Source: Comamonas_C sp026954015
Lineage (GTDB): Bacteria > Pseudomonadota > Gammaproteobacteria > Burkholderiales > Burkholderiaceae_C
Direction of reading: 5' to 3'
NCBI GenBank assembly: GCA_035063785.1
Contig: JAPSFS010000013.1
Coordinates: forward strand, 1-64,000
Length of the DNA stretch: 64,000 nucleotides
Every line of letters begins with the position of its first letter. Position 1 is the stretch's first letter. Under the pieces are notes generated by a model, which was not told the DNA's origin, searched no databases, and saw only the letters and a list, made by a program, of their open reading frames with translations. This document shows positions 8,003 through 16,335 of the stretch, one piece after another. Position numbers and translations under genes: made by a program.

Positions 8003-8083
8003 TTCCTTACAAGCTCTTTCCCCGTATAGGTCTTTCCACGCCTGCGCTAGCGGCTATCAAAACCATAAAATTCGCACTGCCCC

Positions 8084-8644
8084 ATGGCCCTCAAATCCAC
8101 CATCTTCAAGGCCGAGGTGCAGCTCGCCGACATCGACCACGGCTGCTACACCAACCTCTCGCTGACACTCGCGCGCCACCCGAGCGAGACGGACGAGCGC
8201 ATGCTGGTGCGGCTGGCGGCGTTGGCGCTCAACGCCCACGAGGTGCAGGACCTGTGCGGCGGCGACGCGCGCATCGCCTTCGGCGCGGGCCTGTCCAGCC
8301 CGGATGAGCCGGACGTGCTGCTGCAGGACTACACGGGGCGCACGCGGCTGTGGATCGAGGTGGGCCAGAGCGACGAAAAGGCGCTGGCCAAGGCGTGCAG
8401 CAAGGCGGATGCGGTGCGGGTCTATGCCTACGGCCCGGCGGCCGAGCTGTGGTGGCGCGCCGCCGGGGGCAAGCTCGCGCGGCTGGACAGGCTCAGTGTG
8501 TGGCGCATTCCCGCCGACCAGGCCCAGGCGCTCGCGCCGCTGGCCGAGCGCGGCATGCAGTTGCAGGCCACGGTGCAGGAGGGGCAGCTCACGCTGTCAA
8601 GCAGCACGGCCAGCGTGACGCTGGAGCCGGCGCGCTGGAAGTGA
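8084..8644 (+). CDS. yaeQ: YaeQ family protein
   Basis: A 186-residue protein matching the YaeQ family over its whole length: the start MALKSTIFKAEVQLADIDHGCY, the centre HPSETDERMLVRLAALALNA, the nuclease-like-fold strand LWIEVGQSDEKALAKACSKAD, and RLSVWRIP near the end. YaeQ folds resemble PD-(D/E)XK nucleases and the E. coli protein has been linked to transcription elongation, but its biochemical role is unsettled. A TAAAAT-like -10 box lies about 15 bases before the ATG. It marks the return to the core chromosome after the island. Confidence 0.95.
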   Translation: MALKSTIFKAEVQLADIDHGCYTNLSLTLARHPSETDERMLVRLAALALNAHEVQDLCGGDARIAFGAGLSSPDEPDVLLQDYTGRTRLWIEVGQSDEKALAKACSKADAVRVYAYGPAAELWWRAAGGKLARLDRLSVWRIPADQAQALAPLAERGMQLQATVQEGQLTLSSSTASVTLEPARWK

Positions 8645-8679
8645 ACCCGCGACCCGGCTGCGGATTTCAGTGATTTCTG

Positions 8680-8721
8680 CCCTTGCCGCAGATCTGGCAA
8701 GCGCTGGCAGCTATGGAATTC
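8680..8721 (-). repeat. Dispersed CAGCGCTT/GATAGCT palindromic repeat, reverse copy
   Basis: Contains GCAAGCGCTGGCAGCTAT, the reverse orientation of the repeat seen elsewhere in the window. It lies between the convergent ends of yaeQ and the MFS gene and touches the MFS stop codon. Confidence 0.6.
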
Positions 8722-9940
8722 ATAGGCCGCGCGGCAGCTTCCAGAACGTGAACGCGCCCGCGAGCAGCAGCGCGCTCATCGTGAGCAGCGCGGCGGTGAA
8801 AGGCTCCACGCCAAAGCGCGGCGCGAGGCTGGCGGCCATGCCGCTCAGCGACTGCATGAGCGAGACGCCGAGGAACATCGCCATCGTGAGCAGCGAGAGC
8901 GCCCGCCCGCGCACCTCGGCGGGGTAGCTTGCGTGCACATAGCCGTGCTGCAGCACCATGTAGCCGGACATGAGGCCGAGCGTGATGGCAAGCGCCGCAT
9001 CCATCCACGCGACGGGCGCGAGCGCCATGGTGGCGACCAGCAGCCCCACGAGCACGGCCATGGTGATGAGCCAGCGCTGGCGGCCCCGGCCCGCGGGCGC
9101 GATGCGGCCGAAGAGCGCGGGGCTGCCGATGCTCGCCAGCGTCATCGCGAGCGCGACGTTGCCGCTTTGCACGAGCGAAAAATCGAAGCGCTCCACCAGC
9201 AGCGGCCCGAGCCACAGGCCGCGGATGGTGATGTAGGTGGCGTAGGCGACGAGCGCGTAGGCCACCATGCCGCGCGTCTGCGGCAGCTTGAAGAGCGCGA
9301 GCAGTCCGGTGAACGCGGCCAACGGCGAGGGGCGCGCGGCGCTGGCGTCGCCCGCCACGGGCGGCTCGTGCACGCGCCACGCCATCAGCAGCCAGGTGGC
9401 GAGCGCGGCCAGCGCCAGCGCGCCCAGGCCCCAGCGCCAGGAGGTCTGCTCGATGAGCCACGCGAGCGGCGTCGCGGTGAGCAGCATGCCGGTGTAGCCT
9501 ATGCTCATGACCGCGCCCGAGACCGGCGTGAAGCGCTCGGGCGCGAAGTGGCGGCTGATGAACACGGTGCACACGAGAAACGCGGGCGAGCAGCCGGTGC
9601 CGATGAGCAGCTGCCCGAGCATGAGCAGGCCGTAGCCGTCGGCCTGCGACGCGAGCGCCGCGCCGGCGATGGTGAGCGGAAACGCCAGCAGGATGGTGCG
9701 GCGCACGCCCCAGACGTCGAGCGAGACGCCCATCGCCACCTGCATCACGCCAAACGCGAAGTGGTAGGCGGCCGACCAGTTGCCCAGCTCCTGCACGCTG
9801 AGCTTCAGGTCCTGCGTGAGCGGCGGGCCCATGATGGCCGCGAGCGAGCGAAACGCCTGGCTGAGCACGAAGGCGCACGAGAGCGCCAGCAGCATGCCCC
9901 ACGCCGCGCGCGCGGGCAGCGGCGCCGCGCGCGGCGTCAT
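8720..9940 (-). CDS. MFS transporter
   Basis: A 406-residue inner-membrane protein with about twelve hydrophobic segments. The first half holds the MFS loop motif between TM2 and TM3 (GVSLDVWGVRRTI) and the TM4-5 stretch LLIGTGCSPAFLVCTVFISRHF. The second half repeats the pattern with SYPAEVRGRALSL. The substrate is not evident. The start at 9940 was chosen because its ATGA overlaps the stop of the upstream DUF2007-like gene, so the two are probably one transcript. Confidence 0.88.
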   Translation of the reverse strand: MTPRAAPLPARAAWGMLLALSCAFVLSQAFRSLAAIMGPPLTQDLKLSVQELGNWSAAYHFAFGVMQVAMGVSLDVWGVRRTILLAFPLTIAGAALASQADGYGLLMLGQLLIGTGCSPAFLVCTVFISRHFAPERFTPVSGAVMSIGYTGMLLTATPLAWLIEQTSWRWGLGALALAALATWLLMAWRVHEPPVAGDASAARPSPLAAFTGLLALFKLPQTRGMVAYALVAYATYITIRGLWLGPLLVERFDFSLVQSGNVALAMTLASIGSPALFGRIAPAGRGRQRWLITMAVLVGLLVATMALAPVAWMDAALAITLGLMSGYMVLQHGYVHASYPAEVRGRALSLLTMAMFLGVSLMQSLSGMAASLAPRFGVEPFTAALLTMSALLLAGAFTFWKLPRGL

Positions 9941-10242
9941 CGGGGCATCAGCGCGCCGCAGTTCCAGCATTGCTCGAAACCGCCCTCGACGAGCTCGCCG
10001 CACGACGGGCAGTACCAGTGGCGCTGCGGCAGGCGTTCAAGCTCGGCGAGCAACGCGCGGGCGCGCGCCTCGTGCTCGGCGTGGTCGAGCCAGATCTCGG
10101 GCAGGCACTCGCTGGGCGGCAGCTGCCCCGCCGCCGAGCTCAGGTACTGGCGCTGCACCGTGGCGGGAAGGCCGGCCTCGCACAGCAGGTCGCACCAGAC
10201 GGTGGCGATCGCGATGTTGGGGGCTTGCGTGAGGCGTTGCAT
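9937..10242 (-). CDS. DUF2007-like signal-transducing protein with zinc ribbon
   Basis: A 101-residue protein. The N-terminal part (AIATVWCDLLCEAGLPATVQRQYLSSAAG) resembles the DUF2007/GlnB-like fold of small putative signal-transducing proteins. The C-terminus carries a zinc ribbon with two Cys-x-x-Cys pairs in WYCPSCGEL and QCWNCGALM. It overlaps the MFS transporter by four bases, which suggests a shared operon and perhaps regulation or assembly of that transporter. Confidence 0.75.
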   Translation of the reverse strand: MQRLTQAPNIAIATVWCDLLCEAGLPATVQRQYLSSAAGQLPPSECLPEIWLDHAEHEARARALLAELERLPQRHWYCPSCGELVEGGFEQCWNCGALMPR

Positions 10243-10319
10243 GACGGACGGCGGCTACCGAAAAGCAGCGCCTGGATCATAGGCGGATTGCCTCAGCGCG
10301 ATCCCTGTGGTCTAATTTC

Positions 10320-10500
10320 GCCTTTCAAGGGGGAGTAGCTCCCCGTCGGCATCGGGCGCTGCCCCGGTCCGGCGGATGGCACGGTCGTCATCACGAAGCG
10401 CGTATGCGCTTCCGGCCCGCCAGACGCGGCACCAGCCGCGCCGAGCAAGACCTTTGAGCCCCGGGTTTCCCGTGCGCGGCTCAAGGTGTCTCCCCTGCAA
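10320..10500 (+). promoter_or_regulatory. yybP-ykoY manganese riboswitch
   Basis: The leader of the terC-like gene contains the hallmark sequences of the yybP-ykoY class: GGGGGAGTAGCTCCC at about 10328 and GAGCAAGACCTTTGAGCC at about 10441-10459, separated by GC-rich hairpins. This RNA class binds Mn(II) and in known cases switches on manganese exporters, including the E. coli TerC-family protein Alx. Between the aptamer and the start codon are further GC-rich inverted repeats that could act as expression platform. The class call is by eye and should be confirmed with a covariance model. Confidence 0.85.
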
Positions 10501-10593
10501 TCTCCTGCAGCGCCGCCAGCAAGCCGCGCCGGTGCCCATAATCATGGCGCCGCCGCCCGGCAGCGGCGCGCCAGAGCCAAGGAGACCTACGCC

Positions 10594-11361
10594 ATGGATT
10601 TGGAATTCTTCATGCATGCCCCGTTCTGGATTGCGCTCGGGCAGCTCATCGTCATCGACATCCTGCTCGGCGGCGACAACGCGGTGGTGATCGCGCTCGC
10701 CTGCCACAAGTTGCCGCCGTCGCAACGCACGCAGGGCGTCATCTGGGGCACGGTGGGCGCGATCGCGCTGCGCGTGGTGCTCATCATCTTCGCGATGACG
10801 CTGCTCACGCTGCCGTTCCTCAAGCTCGTGGGCGCGGTGCTGCTGGTGTGGATCGGCATGAAGCTGATCGCGCCGGAGCCCGAGGGCGAGGAGCACATCG
10901 AGAGCAGCGACAAGCTGCTCACCGCGATCAAGACGGTGATCGTGGCCGACCTGGTGATGAGCCTGGACAACGTGATCGCAATCGCCGCGGCGGCGAAGAA
11001 CGCGGGCGAGTCGCACGAGATCGTGCTCGTGGTGCTGGGTCTGTTGATCTCGGTGCCCATCATCGTCGGCGGCTCGCAGATCGTGATGAAGATCATGGAG
11101 CGCTTCCCCATCGTGATCGTGCTCGGCGGCATGCTGCTGGGCTGGATCGCGGGCGGCATGTTCGTGACCGACCCGGTGTTCACCCACCCGGAGAACTGGA
11201 CCTGGATGCCCAAGTTCGGCGGCATGGACGAGCGCGGGCTGGCGCAGGTGCACGGCGCGGTGTACTACGGCGCGCACGTGGTCGGCGCGCTGCTGGTGCT
11301 GGTGCTGGGCAAATGGCTTGCGGCGCGGCACGCGGCCAAGGCGCGCGCGGCGGGCGCCTGA
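10594..11361 (+). CDS. TerC-family membrane protein, probable manganese exporter
   Basis: A 255-residue polytopic inner-membrane protein. The two TerC metal-site motifs are present: IDILLGGDNAVVIALA near the N-terminus and VADLVMSLDNVIAIAAAA in the middle, each with an acidic residue plus asparagine in the membrane. An acidic loop PEPEGEEHIESSD separates the halves. TerC/Alx proteins export Mn(II), and the riboswitch directly upstream supports that role here. The ATG at 10594 follows AAGGAGACC. Riboswitch plus exporter form a self-contained manganese efflux unit. Confidence 0.92.
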   Translation: MDLEFFMHAPFWIALGQLIVIDILLGGDNAVVIALACHKLPPSQRTQGVIWGTVGAIALRVVLIIFAMTLLTLPFLKLVGAVLLVWIGMKLIAPEPEGEEHIESSDKLLTAIKTVIVADLVMSLDNVIAIAAAAKNAGESHEIVLVVLGLLISVPIIVGGSQIVMKIMERFPIVIVLGGMLLGWIAGGMFVTDPVFTHPENWTWMPKFGGMDERGLAQVHGAVYYGAHVVGALLVLVLGKWLAARHAAKARAAGA

Positions 11362-11393
11362 GGCGCGCGCGGGGTCACTGCTATGCTGGCGTC

Positions 11394-11750
11394 ATGCGCA
11401 TACTTCTGAAATGGCTTTTGCACGCGGTCGCGCTGCTGTGCGTGGCCTACCTCTACAGCGGCGTCGAGGTGCGCAGCTTCGGCGCGGCGCTGGGCGCGGC
11501 GTTCGTGATCGGGCTGCTCGACACGCTGCTGCGCCCGGTGCTCGTGATCCTCACGCTGCCGGTGACCATCGTCACGCTCGGGCTGTTCCTCTTCGTCATC
11601 AACGCGCTGATGTTCTGGGCCGCGTCGGGGCTGCTGGGCGAGAGCTTTCAGGTGCACGGCTTCGGCGCCGCGCTGCTGGGCTCGCTGATCTATTCGGCGC
11701 TGGGGCTACTGATCGACGCGGCGCTCACGGGTCTGCTGCGCAAGCAGTGA
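11394..11750 (+). CDS. Small four-helix membrane protein (phage holin family / YvlD-like)
   Basis: A 118-residue hydrophobic protein with about four transmembrane helices, including LGAAFVIGLLDTLLRPVLVI and the conserved LPVTIVTLGLFLFVINALMFW block typical of the YvlD/phage-holin-4 family. These are housekeeping membrane proteins of unclear function and not evidence of a prophage. It lies 32 bases after the TerC gene. Its 3' end overlaps the convergent protease gene by 45 bases. Confidence 0.85.
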   Translation: MRILLKWLLHAVALLCVAYLYSGVEVRSFGAALGAAFVIGLLDTLLRPVLVILTLPVTIVTLGLFLFVINALMFWAASGLLGESFQVHGFGAALLGSLIYSALGLLIDAALTGLLRKQ

Positions 11751-13232
11751 CTGCACCGCGCGCAGGCGCGTGTCGATGATCGACGCCTCGATGTAATCCT
11801 GCGCGCCCGTGCTGCGGTGCGCCAGGTCCTGCCCCGCACGAAAGCGGTCGACCGCACCCGCGTAGTCGTAGTGCGCCGCCTGCGCCTCGCCCTCGGCGCG
11901 CACCGCGCGCAGCGCCTGACCCTGCGCGTGCCACACCTGCGCCAGCGCCTGCCACGCGGCGGCGTCGTGCGCGTGGTCCGTCACCCAGGTCTGCAGCACG
12001 CCCGCCATGGGCGCCGCCTGCCCGAGCGCGAGCAGCACGCGCGTGCGCAGCAGCATTTCGGGGCGCGCGCTCGCGTCCGCGCCCGCGTTGCCCAGGGCCG
12101 CGAGCGCCGCAGTCGCGTCGCCCGCGTCCAGTTCCAGCTCGGCGGCCATGAGCCGCGCCTGGCGCGTGCCAGGCGCATCGCCCCGCACGTCGGCCTGCAG
12201 CGCGGCCACGAGGCGCCGCGCCAGCGCCCATTCCTGGAGCTGCACCGCCGCCAGCGCGCCCTGCGTGCGCGCGCCCACGCGGTCGGCGAGCGAGCGCGTG
12301 GCCAGTTCCGGTGCCTGCGCGTCGACCACCCAGCGGCGCCAGGCGTCGATGCCGGGGCGCATCAGCACGCGCGCGCGCGCCGCCATCATCGCGTGCACCA
12401 GGGGCGCGGGCGGCGCGGGCGGCAGGCCCTTGGGCAGGCGGCCGTGCAGGTCGGCGATACGCTGGCTCGTGAGCGGGTGGCTGCGCAGGTAGGGCCAGTC
12501 GCCGTTGTCGTTGATGCGGTTGGCCGCCTGCAGCTTGTCGAACATCGTGACGAAGCCCTGCGGCGCGTAGCCCGCGGGCCGCATCAGCGAGAAGCCCACG
12601 CGGTCGGCCTCGCGCTCCATGTCGCGCGAGAAGTTGAGCTGGTTCTGCACCGCGAGCGCCGAGCCGCCCATCATCACCGCCTGCCCCGCGTCGGGGCTGC
12701 GGCTGGCGACGAGCGCGCCCAGGATGAGCGCGCCGATCATGAGCGGCGTCTGGCGCTTTTCCTGCGCGATCAGGCGCGCGATGTGGCGCTGCGTGACGTG
12801 GCTCAGTTCGTGCGCGAGCACCGACGCGAGCTCATCGGGCGTGGCCACCACCGCGATCATCCCCAGGTGCAGCCCGAAGAAGCCGCCGGGCAGCGCGAAC
12901 GCGTTCACGCTGCGGTCGCGCACGAGCAGGATCTGCCAGGCGTAGCGCTCGGCCATCTCGTTCGTGAGCTCGCCGCGCTCGCGCGCCGCGTGCAGGAGCG
13001 CGGCGAGCATGGTCTGCGCGTACTCCTGCAGCACCGGGTCGGCAATGTAGTCCGGGTCGCGGTAGAGCTCGGCCACGATGCGCTCGCCGAACTCGCGCTC
13101 GGCGCCCAGCGACAGCTCGGCGCCATCCCCCAGCGCGGGCAGCAACTGCGCCTGCACCCACGCGGGAGCGAGCCAGGCGTTGACTATCAACAAGATAGCT
13201 ATCAGCGCTTGACGCAAGCGTGCCAGAGCCAT
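11706..13232 (-). CDS. M48-family periplasmic metalloprotease, BepA-like
   Basis: A 508-residue exported protease. Residues 1-30 are a signal peptide (RLRQALIAILLIVNAWLAPA, cut near VQA-QLL). The M48 peptidase domain has the zinc site LAHELSHVTQRH and the third ligand region MEREADRVGFSLM. The C-terminal half is a TPR-rich helical region, as in E. coli BepA/YfgC, which assembles or degrades the outer-membrane protein LptD. A copy of the dispersed repeat (13194-13240) encodes part of the signal peptide. The ATG at 13232 was chosen; a GTG at 13253 is possible. Confidence 0.9.
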   Translation of the reverse strand: MALARLRQALIAILLIVNAWLAPAWVQAQLLPALGDGAELSLGAEREFGERIVAELYRDPDYIADPVLQEYAQTMLAALLHAARERGELTNEMAERYAWQILLVRDRSVNAFALPGGFFGLHLGMIAVVATPDELASVLAHELSHVTQRHIARLIAQEKRQTPLMIGALILGALVASRSPDAGQAVMMGGSALAVQNQLNFSRDMEREADRVGFSLMRPAGYAPQGFVTMFDKLQAANRINDNGDWPYLRSHPLTSQRIADLHGRLPKGLPPAPPAPLVHAMMAARARVLMRPGIDAWRRWVVDAQAPELATRSLADRVGARTQGALAAVQLQEWALARRLVAALQADVRGDAPGTRQARLMAAELELDAGDATAALAALGNAGADASARPEMLLRTRVLLALGQAAPMAGVLQTWVTDHAHDAAAWQALAQVWHAQGQALRAVRAEGEAQAAHYDYAGAVDRFRAGQDLAHRSTGAQDYIEASIIDTRLRAVQSLLAQQTRERRVDQ

Positions 13233-13240
13233 ATTTTTCT
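13194..13240 (+). repeat. Dispersed GATAGCT/CAGCGCTT repeat inside a signal-peptide coding region
   Basis: GATAGCTATCAGCGCTTG followed by CGCAAGCG matches the repeat family. It spans the start codon and first codons of the M48 protease gene, read from the opposite strand. Confidence 0.6.
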
Positions 13241-13329
13241 TGAAGAATCTCACGCATAACCTTACGGTGCGCGCCACGGCGCGTGCGCCGTATGATGCCC
13301 TTCCCGCCCGAATGTTTCGCACACCGACG

Positions 13330-13821
13330 ATGACCGCCGCCTCCCAGCTCACCCACTTTGATGCCCAGGGCCAGGCGCACATGGTCGACGTCGGCGGCAA
13401 GAGCGCCACGCACCGCGTGGCGGTGGCCACAGGGCGCATCCGCATGCAGCCCGCGACCTTCGCGCTGGTCGAGGCGGGCAGCGCGAAGAAGGGCGACGTG
13501 CTCGGCGTGGCACGCGTCGCCGCGATCATGGCAAGCAAGAAGACGAGCGAGCTCATCCCGCTGTGCCACCCGCTCGCGCTCACGCGCGTGACCGTCGAGT
13601 TCGCGCTGCACCCCGCCGATGGCAGCGTGCAGTGCACCGCCACCGCCGAGACCGTGGGGCCGACCGGCGTGGAGATGGAGGCGCTCACCGCCGTGCAGGT
13701 GGGCCTGCTCACGATCTACGACATGTGCAAGGCGGTGGACCGCGGCATGACCATCACCGACGTGCGCCTGCTCGAAAAGCATGGCGGCAAATCCGGCAGC
13801 TACGTGGCGGCGGGCGTCTGA
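13330..13821 (+). CDS. moaC: Cyclic pyranopterin monophosphate synthase
   Basis: A 163-residue soluble enzyme of molybdenum-cofactor synthesis. With MoaA it turns the GTP-derived cyclic intermediate into cyclic pyranopterin monophosphate. Diagnostic motifs are present: FDAQGQAHMVDVGGKSATHR at the start, MASKKTSELIPLCHPLAL with the catalytic lysine region, and EMEALTAVQVGLLTIYDMCKA near the end. Length is normal. The ATG at 13330 begins the conserved part. It is divergent from the M48 protease and is followed almost without gap by a transporter gene. Confidence 0.96.
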   Translation: MTAASQLTHFDAQGQAHMVDVGGKSATHRVAVATGRIRMQPATFALVEAGSAKKGDVLGVARVAAIMASKKTSELIPLCHPLALTRVTVEFALHPADGSVQCTATAETVGPTGVEMEALTAVQVGLLTIYDMCKAVDRGMTITDVRLLEKHGGKSGSYVAAGV

Positions 13822-13822
13822 G

Positions 13823-15022
13823 GTGAGCGCCGCGCGTACAGCGCGTACAGGCGCCAGCCCCGTGGTGCTGGCCGCCGCGGTGATGCTCGCGGCCGTCAAC
13901 CTGCGGCCCGCGCTCACGAGCGTGGCGGCGCTGCTGAGCCTGATCGGCGAGCGGCTCGCGCTCGGCCCCACGGCGCTGGGCGTGCTCACCACGCTGCCGG
14001 TGCTGTGCCTGGGGCTGGCCGCGCCGCTGGCGCCGCTGCTCACGCGGCGCATCGGCATGGAGCGCGCGGTGCTGTGGCTGCTCGCGGTGCTGGCGCTGGC
14101 GCTGCTGGCGCGGCCCTATCTGGGTGCGGCGGGGTTCTTCATCGCGACCGCGCTCGTCGGCGCGGCCATGGGCACGACCGGCGTGCTGCTGCCCGCGCTG
14201 GTCAAGCGCGATTTTCCGACGCAGGTCGGGCTCATGACGGGGCTGTACACCGTGGTGCTGAGCCTGGGCGCGGCGCTGGGCGCGGGCGCGACCGAGCCGC
14301 TGCGCATCGCGCTGGACGGCGCGTGGCAGTTCGCGCTCGCGGCCTGGATGCTGCCGGTGCTGCCCGCGCTGGCGGTCTGGCTGCCGCTGGCGCGCGGCAC
14401 GGGCGCGGCGCCCGCCCCCGCGACGCGCCGCGCGAGCCTGCTGGGCGATGCGCTCGCGTGGCAGGTGACGCTGTTCATGGGCCTGCAGAGTTCGCTGGCG
14501 TACAGCGTGTTCGGGTGGCTGCCGGCCATCCTCGCGGACCGGGGCCTGTCGGCCGTGACGGCCGGCGTGGCGCTCTCCGCCGCGATCGTGATCTCGATGG
14601 CGAGCGCGCTTGCCGCGCCCTGGGTGGGCGGGCGCATGCGCGACCAGCGGCTGGTGAATGCGCTCTCCATCGTGCTCTTCATCGCGGGCGCGATCGGCTG
14701 CGTGGCCGGGCCGCTGGCGCTGCTGTGGCCCTCGATCGTGCTGCTGGGCACAGGCATGGGCGCGGCGTTCGCGATGGCGCTCACGCTGATCGCGCTGCGC
14801 GCGCCCGACACCGAGCGCGCGGGCCAGCTTTCAGCGATGGCGCAGGGCTTCGGCTACATCCTCGCGGCCGGCGGGCCGCTGGCGGTGGGCCTGCTGCACG
14901 ACGCCACCGGCGGCTGGAATGCGACGGTGGGGCTGCTGCTTGCGATTGGCGCGGCGGCACTCGCCAGCGGCATCGCGGCCGGACGCGACCGGCTGGTGGG
15001 ACAAGCGCGCGTCACCGACTAG
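13823..15022 (+). CDS. CynX/NimT-family MFS transporter
   Basis: A 399-residue inner-membrane transporter with about twelve hydrophobic helices. VNLRPALTSVAALLSLIGERLAL at the N-terminus and LTTLPVLCLGLAAPLAPLLTRRIGMERAVL are typical of the CynX/NimT (cyanate and 2-nitroimidazole) branch of MFS. GAAFAMALTLIALRAPD and LSAMAQGFGYILAAGGPL are matching later motifs. The substrate is unknown. The GTG at 13823 lies just after the moaC stop, so cotranscription with moaC is likely. Confidence 0.88.
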   Translation: MSAARTARTGASPVVLAAAVMLAAVNLRPALTSVAALLSLIGERLALGPTALGVLTTLPVLCLGLAAPLAPLLTRRIGMERAVLWLLAVLALALLARPYLGAAGFFIATALVGAAMGTTGVLLPALVKRDFPTQVGLMTGLYTVVLSLGAALGAGATEPLRIALDGAWQFALAAWMLPVLPALAVWLPLARGTGAAPAPATRRASLLGDALAWQVTLFMGLQSSLAYSVFGWLPAILADRGLSAVTAGVALSAAIVISMASALAAPWVGGRMRDQRLVNALSIVLFIAGAIGCVAGPLALLWPSIVLLGTGMGAAFAMALTLIALRAPDTERAGQLSAMAQGFGYILAAGGPLAVGLLHDATGGWNATVGLLLAIGAAALASGIAAGRDRLVGQARVTD

Positions 15023-15135
15023 GGCCAGCGTCGAATGGGCGCCGGTCTGAAGCCGGACGGTCGCCTTTCGATCGCGCGATCCGCGACAGTGAAACGCTTC
15101 AGCCCCAGCCTGTCCGGGTCAGCACGGCGCCCGCT
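15023..15135. other. Short intergenic region between convergent genes
   Basis: Lies between the CynX-like transporter and the end of the FAD monooxygenase. No gene or clear terminator was seen. Confidence 0.4.
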
Positions 15136-16335
15136 TCACTGGTGCATCAAATGGGAACGGACCGCCTGTTCCACGTCATAGTCATACAACGTTTTGCGGA
15201 ATGCCGCTGAGTTCGCGATCTCCCGATCGCGCTGCGCCAGATCGGCGTACCGGGAGTCATAACGCAGCCCGTTCTTGCGCGCTTCCGCCTGAATGAGGTC
15301 CGTGCGCGGACGCCGCAAGGATTCATACGCCTGCAGCACATCGGTGATGGGCTCTTCGCGGCCCCGTCCTTGCAACAGCGCGGCCAGTGCAATGCCGTCT
15401 TCCACCGCCTGATTGGCCCCTTGTCCCAAGTGCGGCAGCATGGCGTGGGCAGCATCCCCCAGTAGCGCGAGCCTGCCATGGACCCAGCGATCCAGCGGCT
15501 TGCGGTCGAACAAGCCCCACCAGAAGCAGCTCTCCACCTTGCTGAGCAGCTCCTCCACCCGGGGATCCCAGCCAGAAAACGAAGCCGCCAGTTCATCCCT
15601 GTCGCCGATCGCGGACCAGGACTCCACGGTCTCTCTTTGCATCGGCACGAAACCGACGTAATTCAGCAACTCGCCCCGGCGTACCGGAAACACCATGAAG
15701 TGCTTGTTGTCGCCCATCCAGACCTGGTGAGCCTCCTTCCTCCAATGAGGCAGTCTTTCCCTGGGCACCAAACCCCGATAGGCGCGAAACCCCGAATATT
15801 CCGGTGGCTGCTGTTGCACGACATATTTCTGGAGCGTGGAGTGGATGCCGTCAGCCGCGATGACAACGTCGACCTCCACGGATCTCCCGTTCCCGAACTC
15901 CAGGTGGGCAGACGTCGCGTCCTGGCTGAATCCCGTGCACTGGTGATCGGTATGAATCCTGTCGGGCGCGATCGCGTCGGCCAGCACCTGCAACAGATCT
16001 GCACGGTGCATTCCGTACATGCCGCTCCAACCCGTGGAATCCGTCGTCAGAACGGGCCCGACCACCGACCCATCCATGCGGTAGTACTCCGACCCGGCAC
16101 CGACCCTGGCACCAACGGCGCCAAGTGCCGCCCCCAGCCCAAGGCGCTCCAGCTGCCTCAGGCTGTTGGGATAGACGAAGACCCCGGCTCCTACTTCCCC
16201 GAGCTTCCTGGCCTGCTCGAATACGGAGACGTCGATGCCGCGCTTGAGCAGCGCCACCGCGGCGGCCAGGCCACCGATGCCGCCACCGACGATGGCCACG
16301 CGGATTTTGCTTTGCATGTGTTCGCCCCAGCTCAT
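15136..16335 (-). CDS. FAD-dependent aromatic monooxygenase (salicylate-hydroxylase type)
   Basis: A 399-residue group A flavoprotein hydroxylase. The Rossmann motif VAIVGGGIGGLAAAVALLKRG begins a few residues after the start, followed by the ribose-binding acidic residue in SVFEQ. The DG motif VVIAADGIHS and the second FAD motif LLGDAAHAMLPHLGQGANQAVEDG follow. Relatives hydroxylate salicylate, 3-hydroxybenzoate or 6-hydroxynicotinate using NAD(P)H; the substrate here is unknown. The start at 16335 shares ATGA with the stop of the upstream Bug gene; an ATG at 16317 is an alternative. The divergent IclR gene at 17501 is the likely regulator. Confidence 0.88.
   Translation of the reverse strand: MSWGEHMQSKIRVAIVGGGIGGLAAAVALLKRGIDVSVFEQARKLGEVGAGVFVYPNSLRQLERLGLGAALGAVGARVGAGSEYYRMDGSVVGPVLTTDSTGWSGMYGMHRADLLQVLADAIAPDRIHTDHQCTGFSQDATSAHLEFGNGRSVEVDVVIAADGIHSTLQKYVVQQQPPEYSGFRAYRGLVPRERLPHWRKEAHQVWMGDNKHFMVFPVRRGELLNYVGFVPMQRETVESWSAIGDRDELAASFSGWDPRVEELLSKVESCFWWGLFDRKPLDRWVHGRLALLGDAAHAMLPHLGQGANQAVEDGIALAALLQGRGREEPITDVLQAYESLRRPRTDLIQAEARKNGLRYDSRYADLAQRDREIANSAAFRKTLYDYDVEQAVRSHLMHQ

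Noticed and set aside
11394..11750. Evidence of a prophage from the phage-holin name
   Set aside because: The family is a common chromosomal membrane protein, and no other phage gene is nearby.
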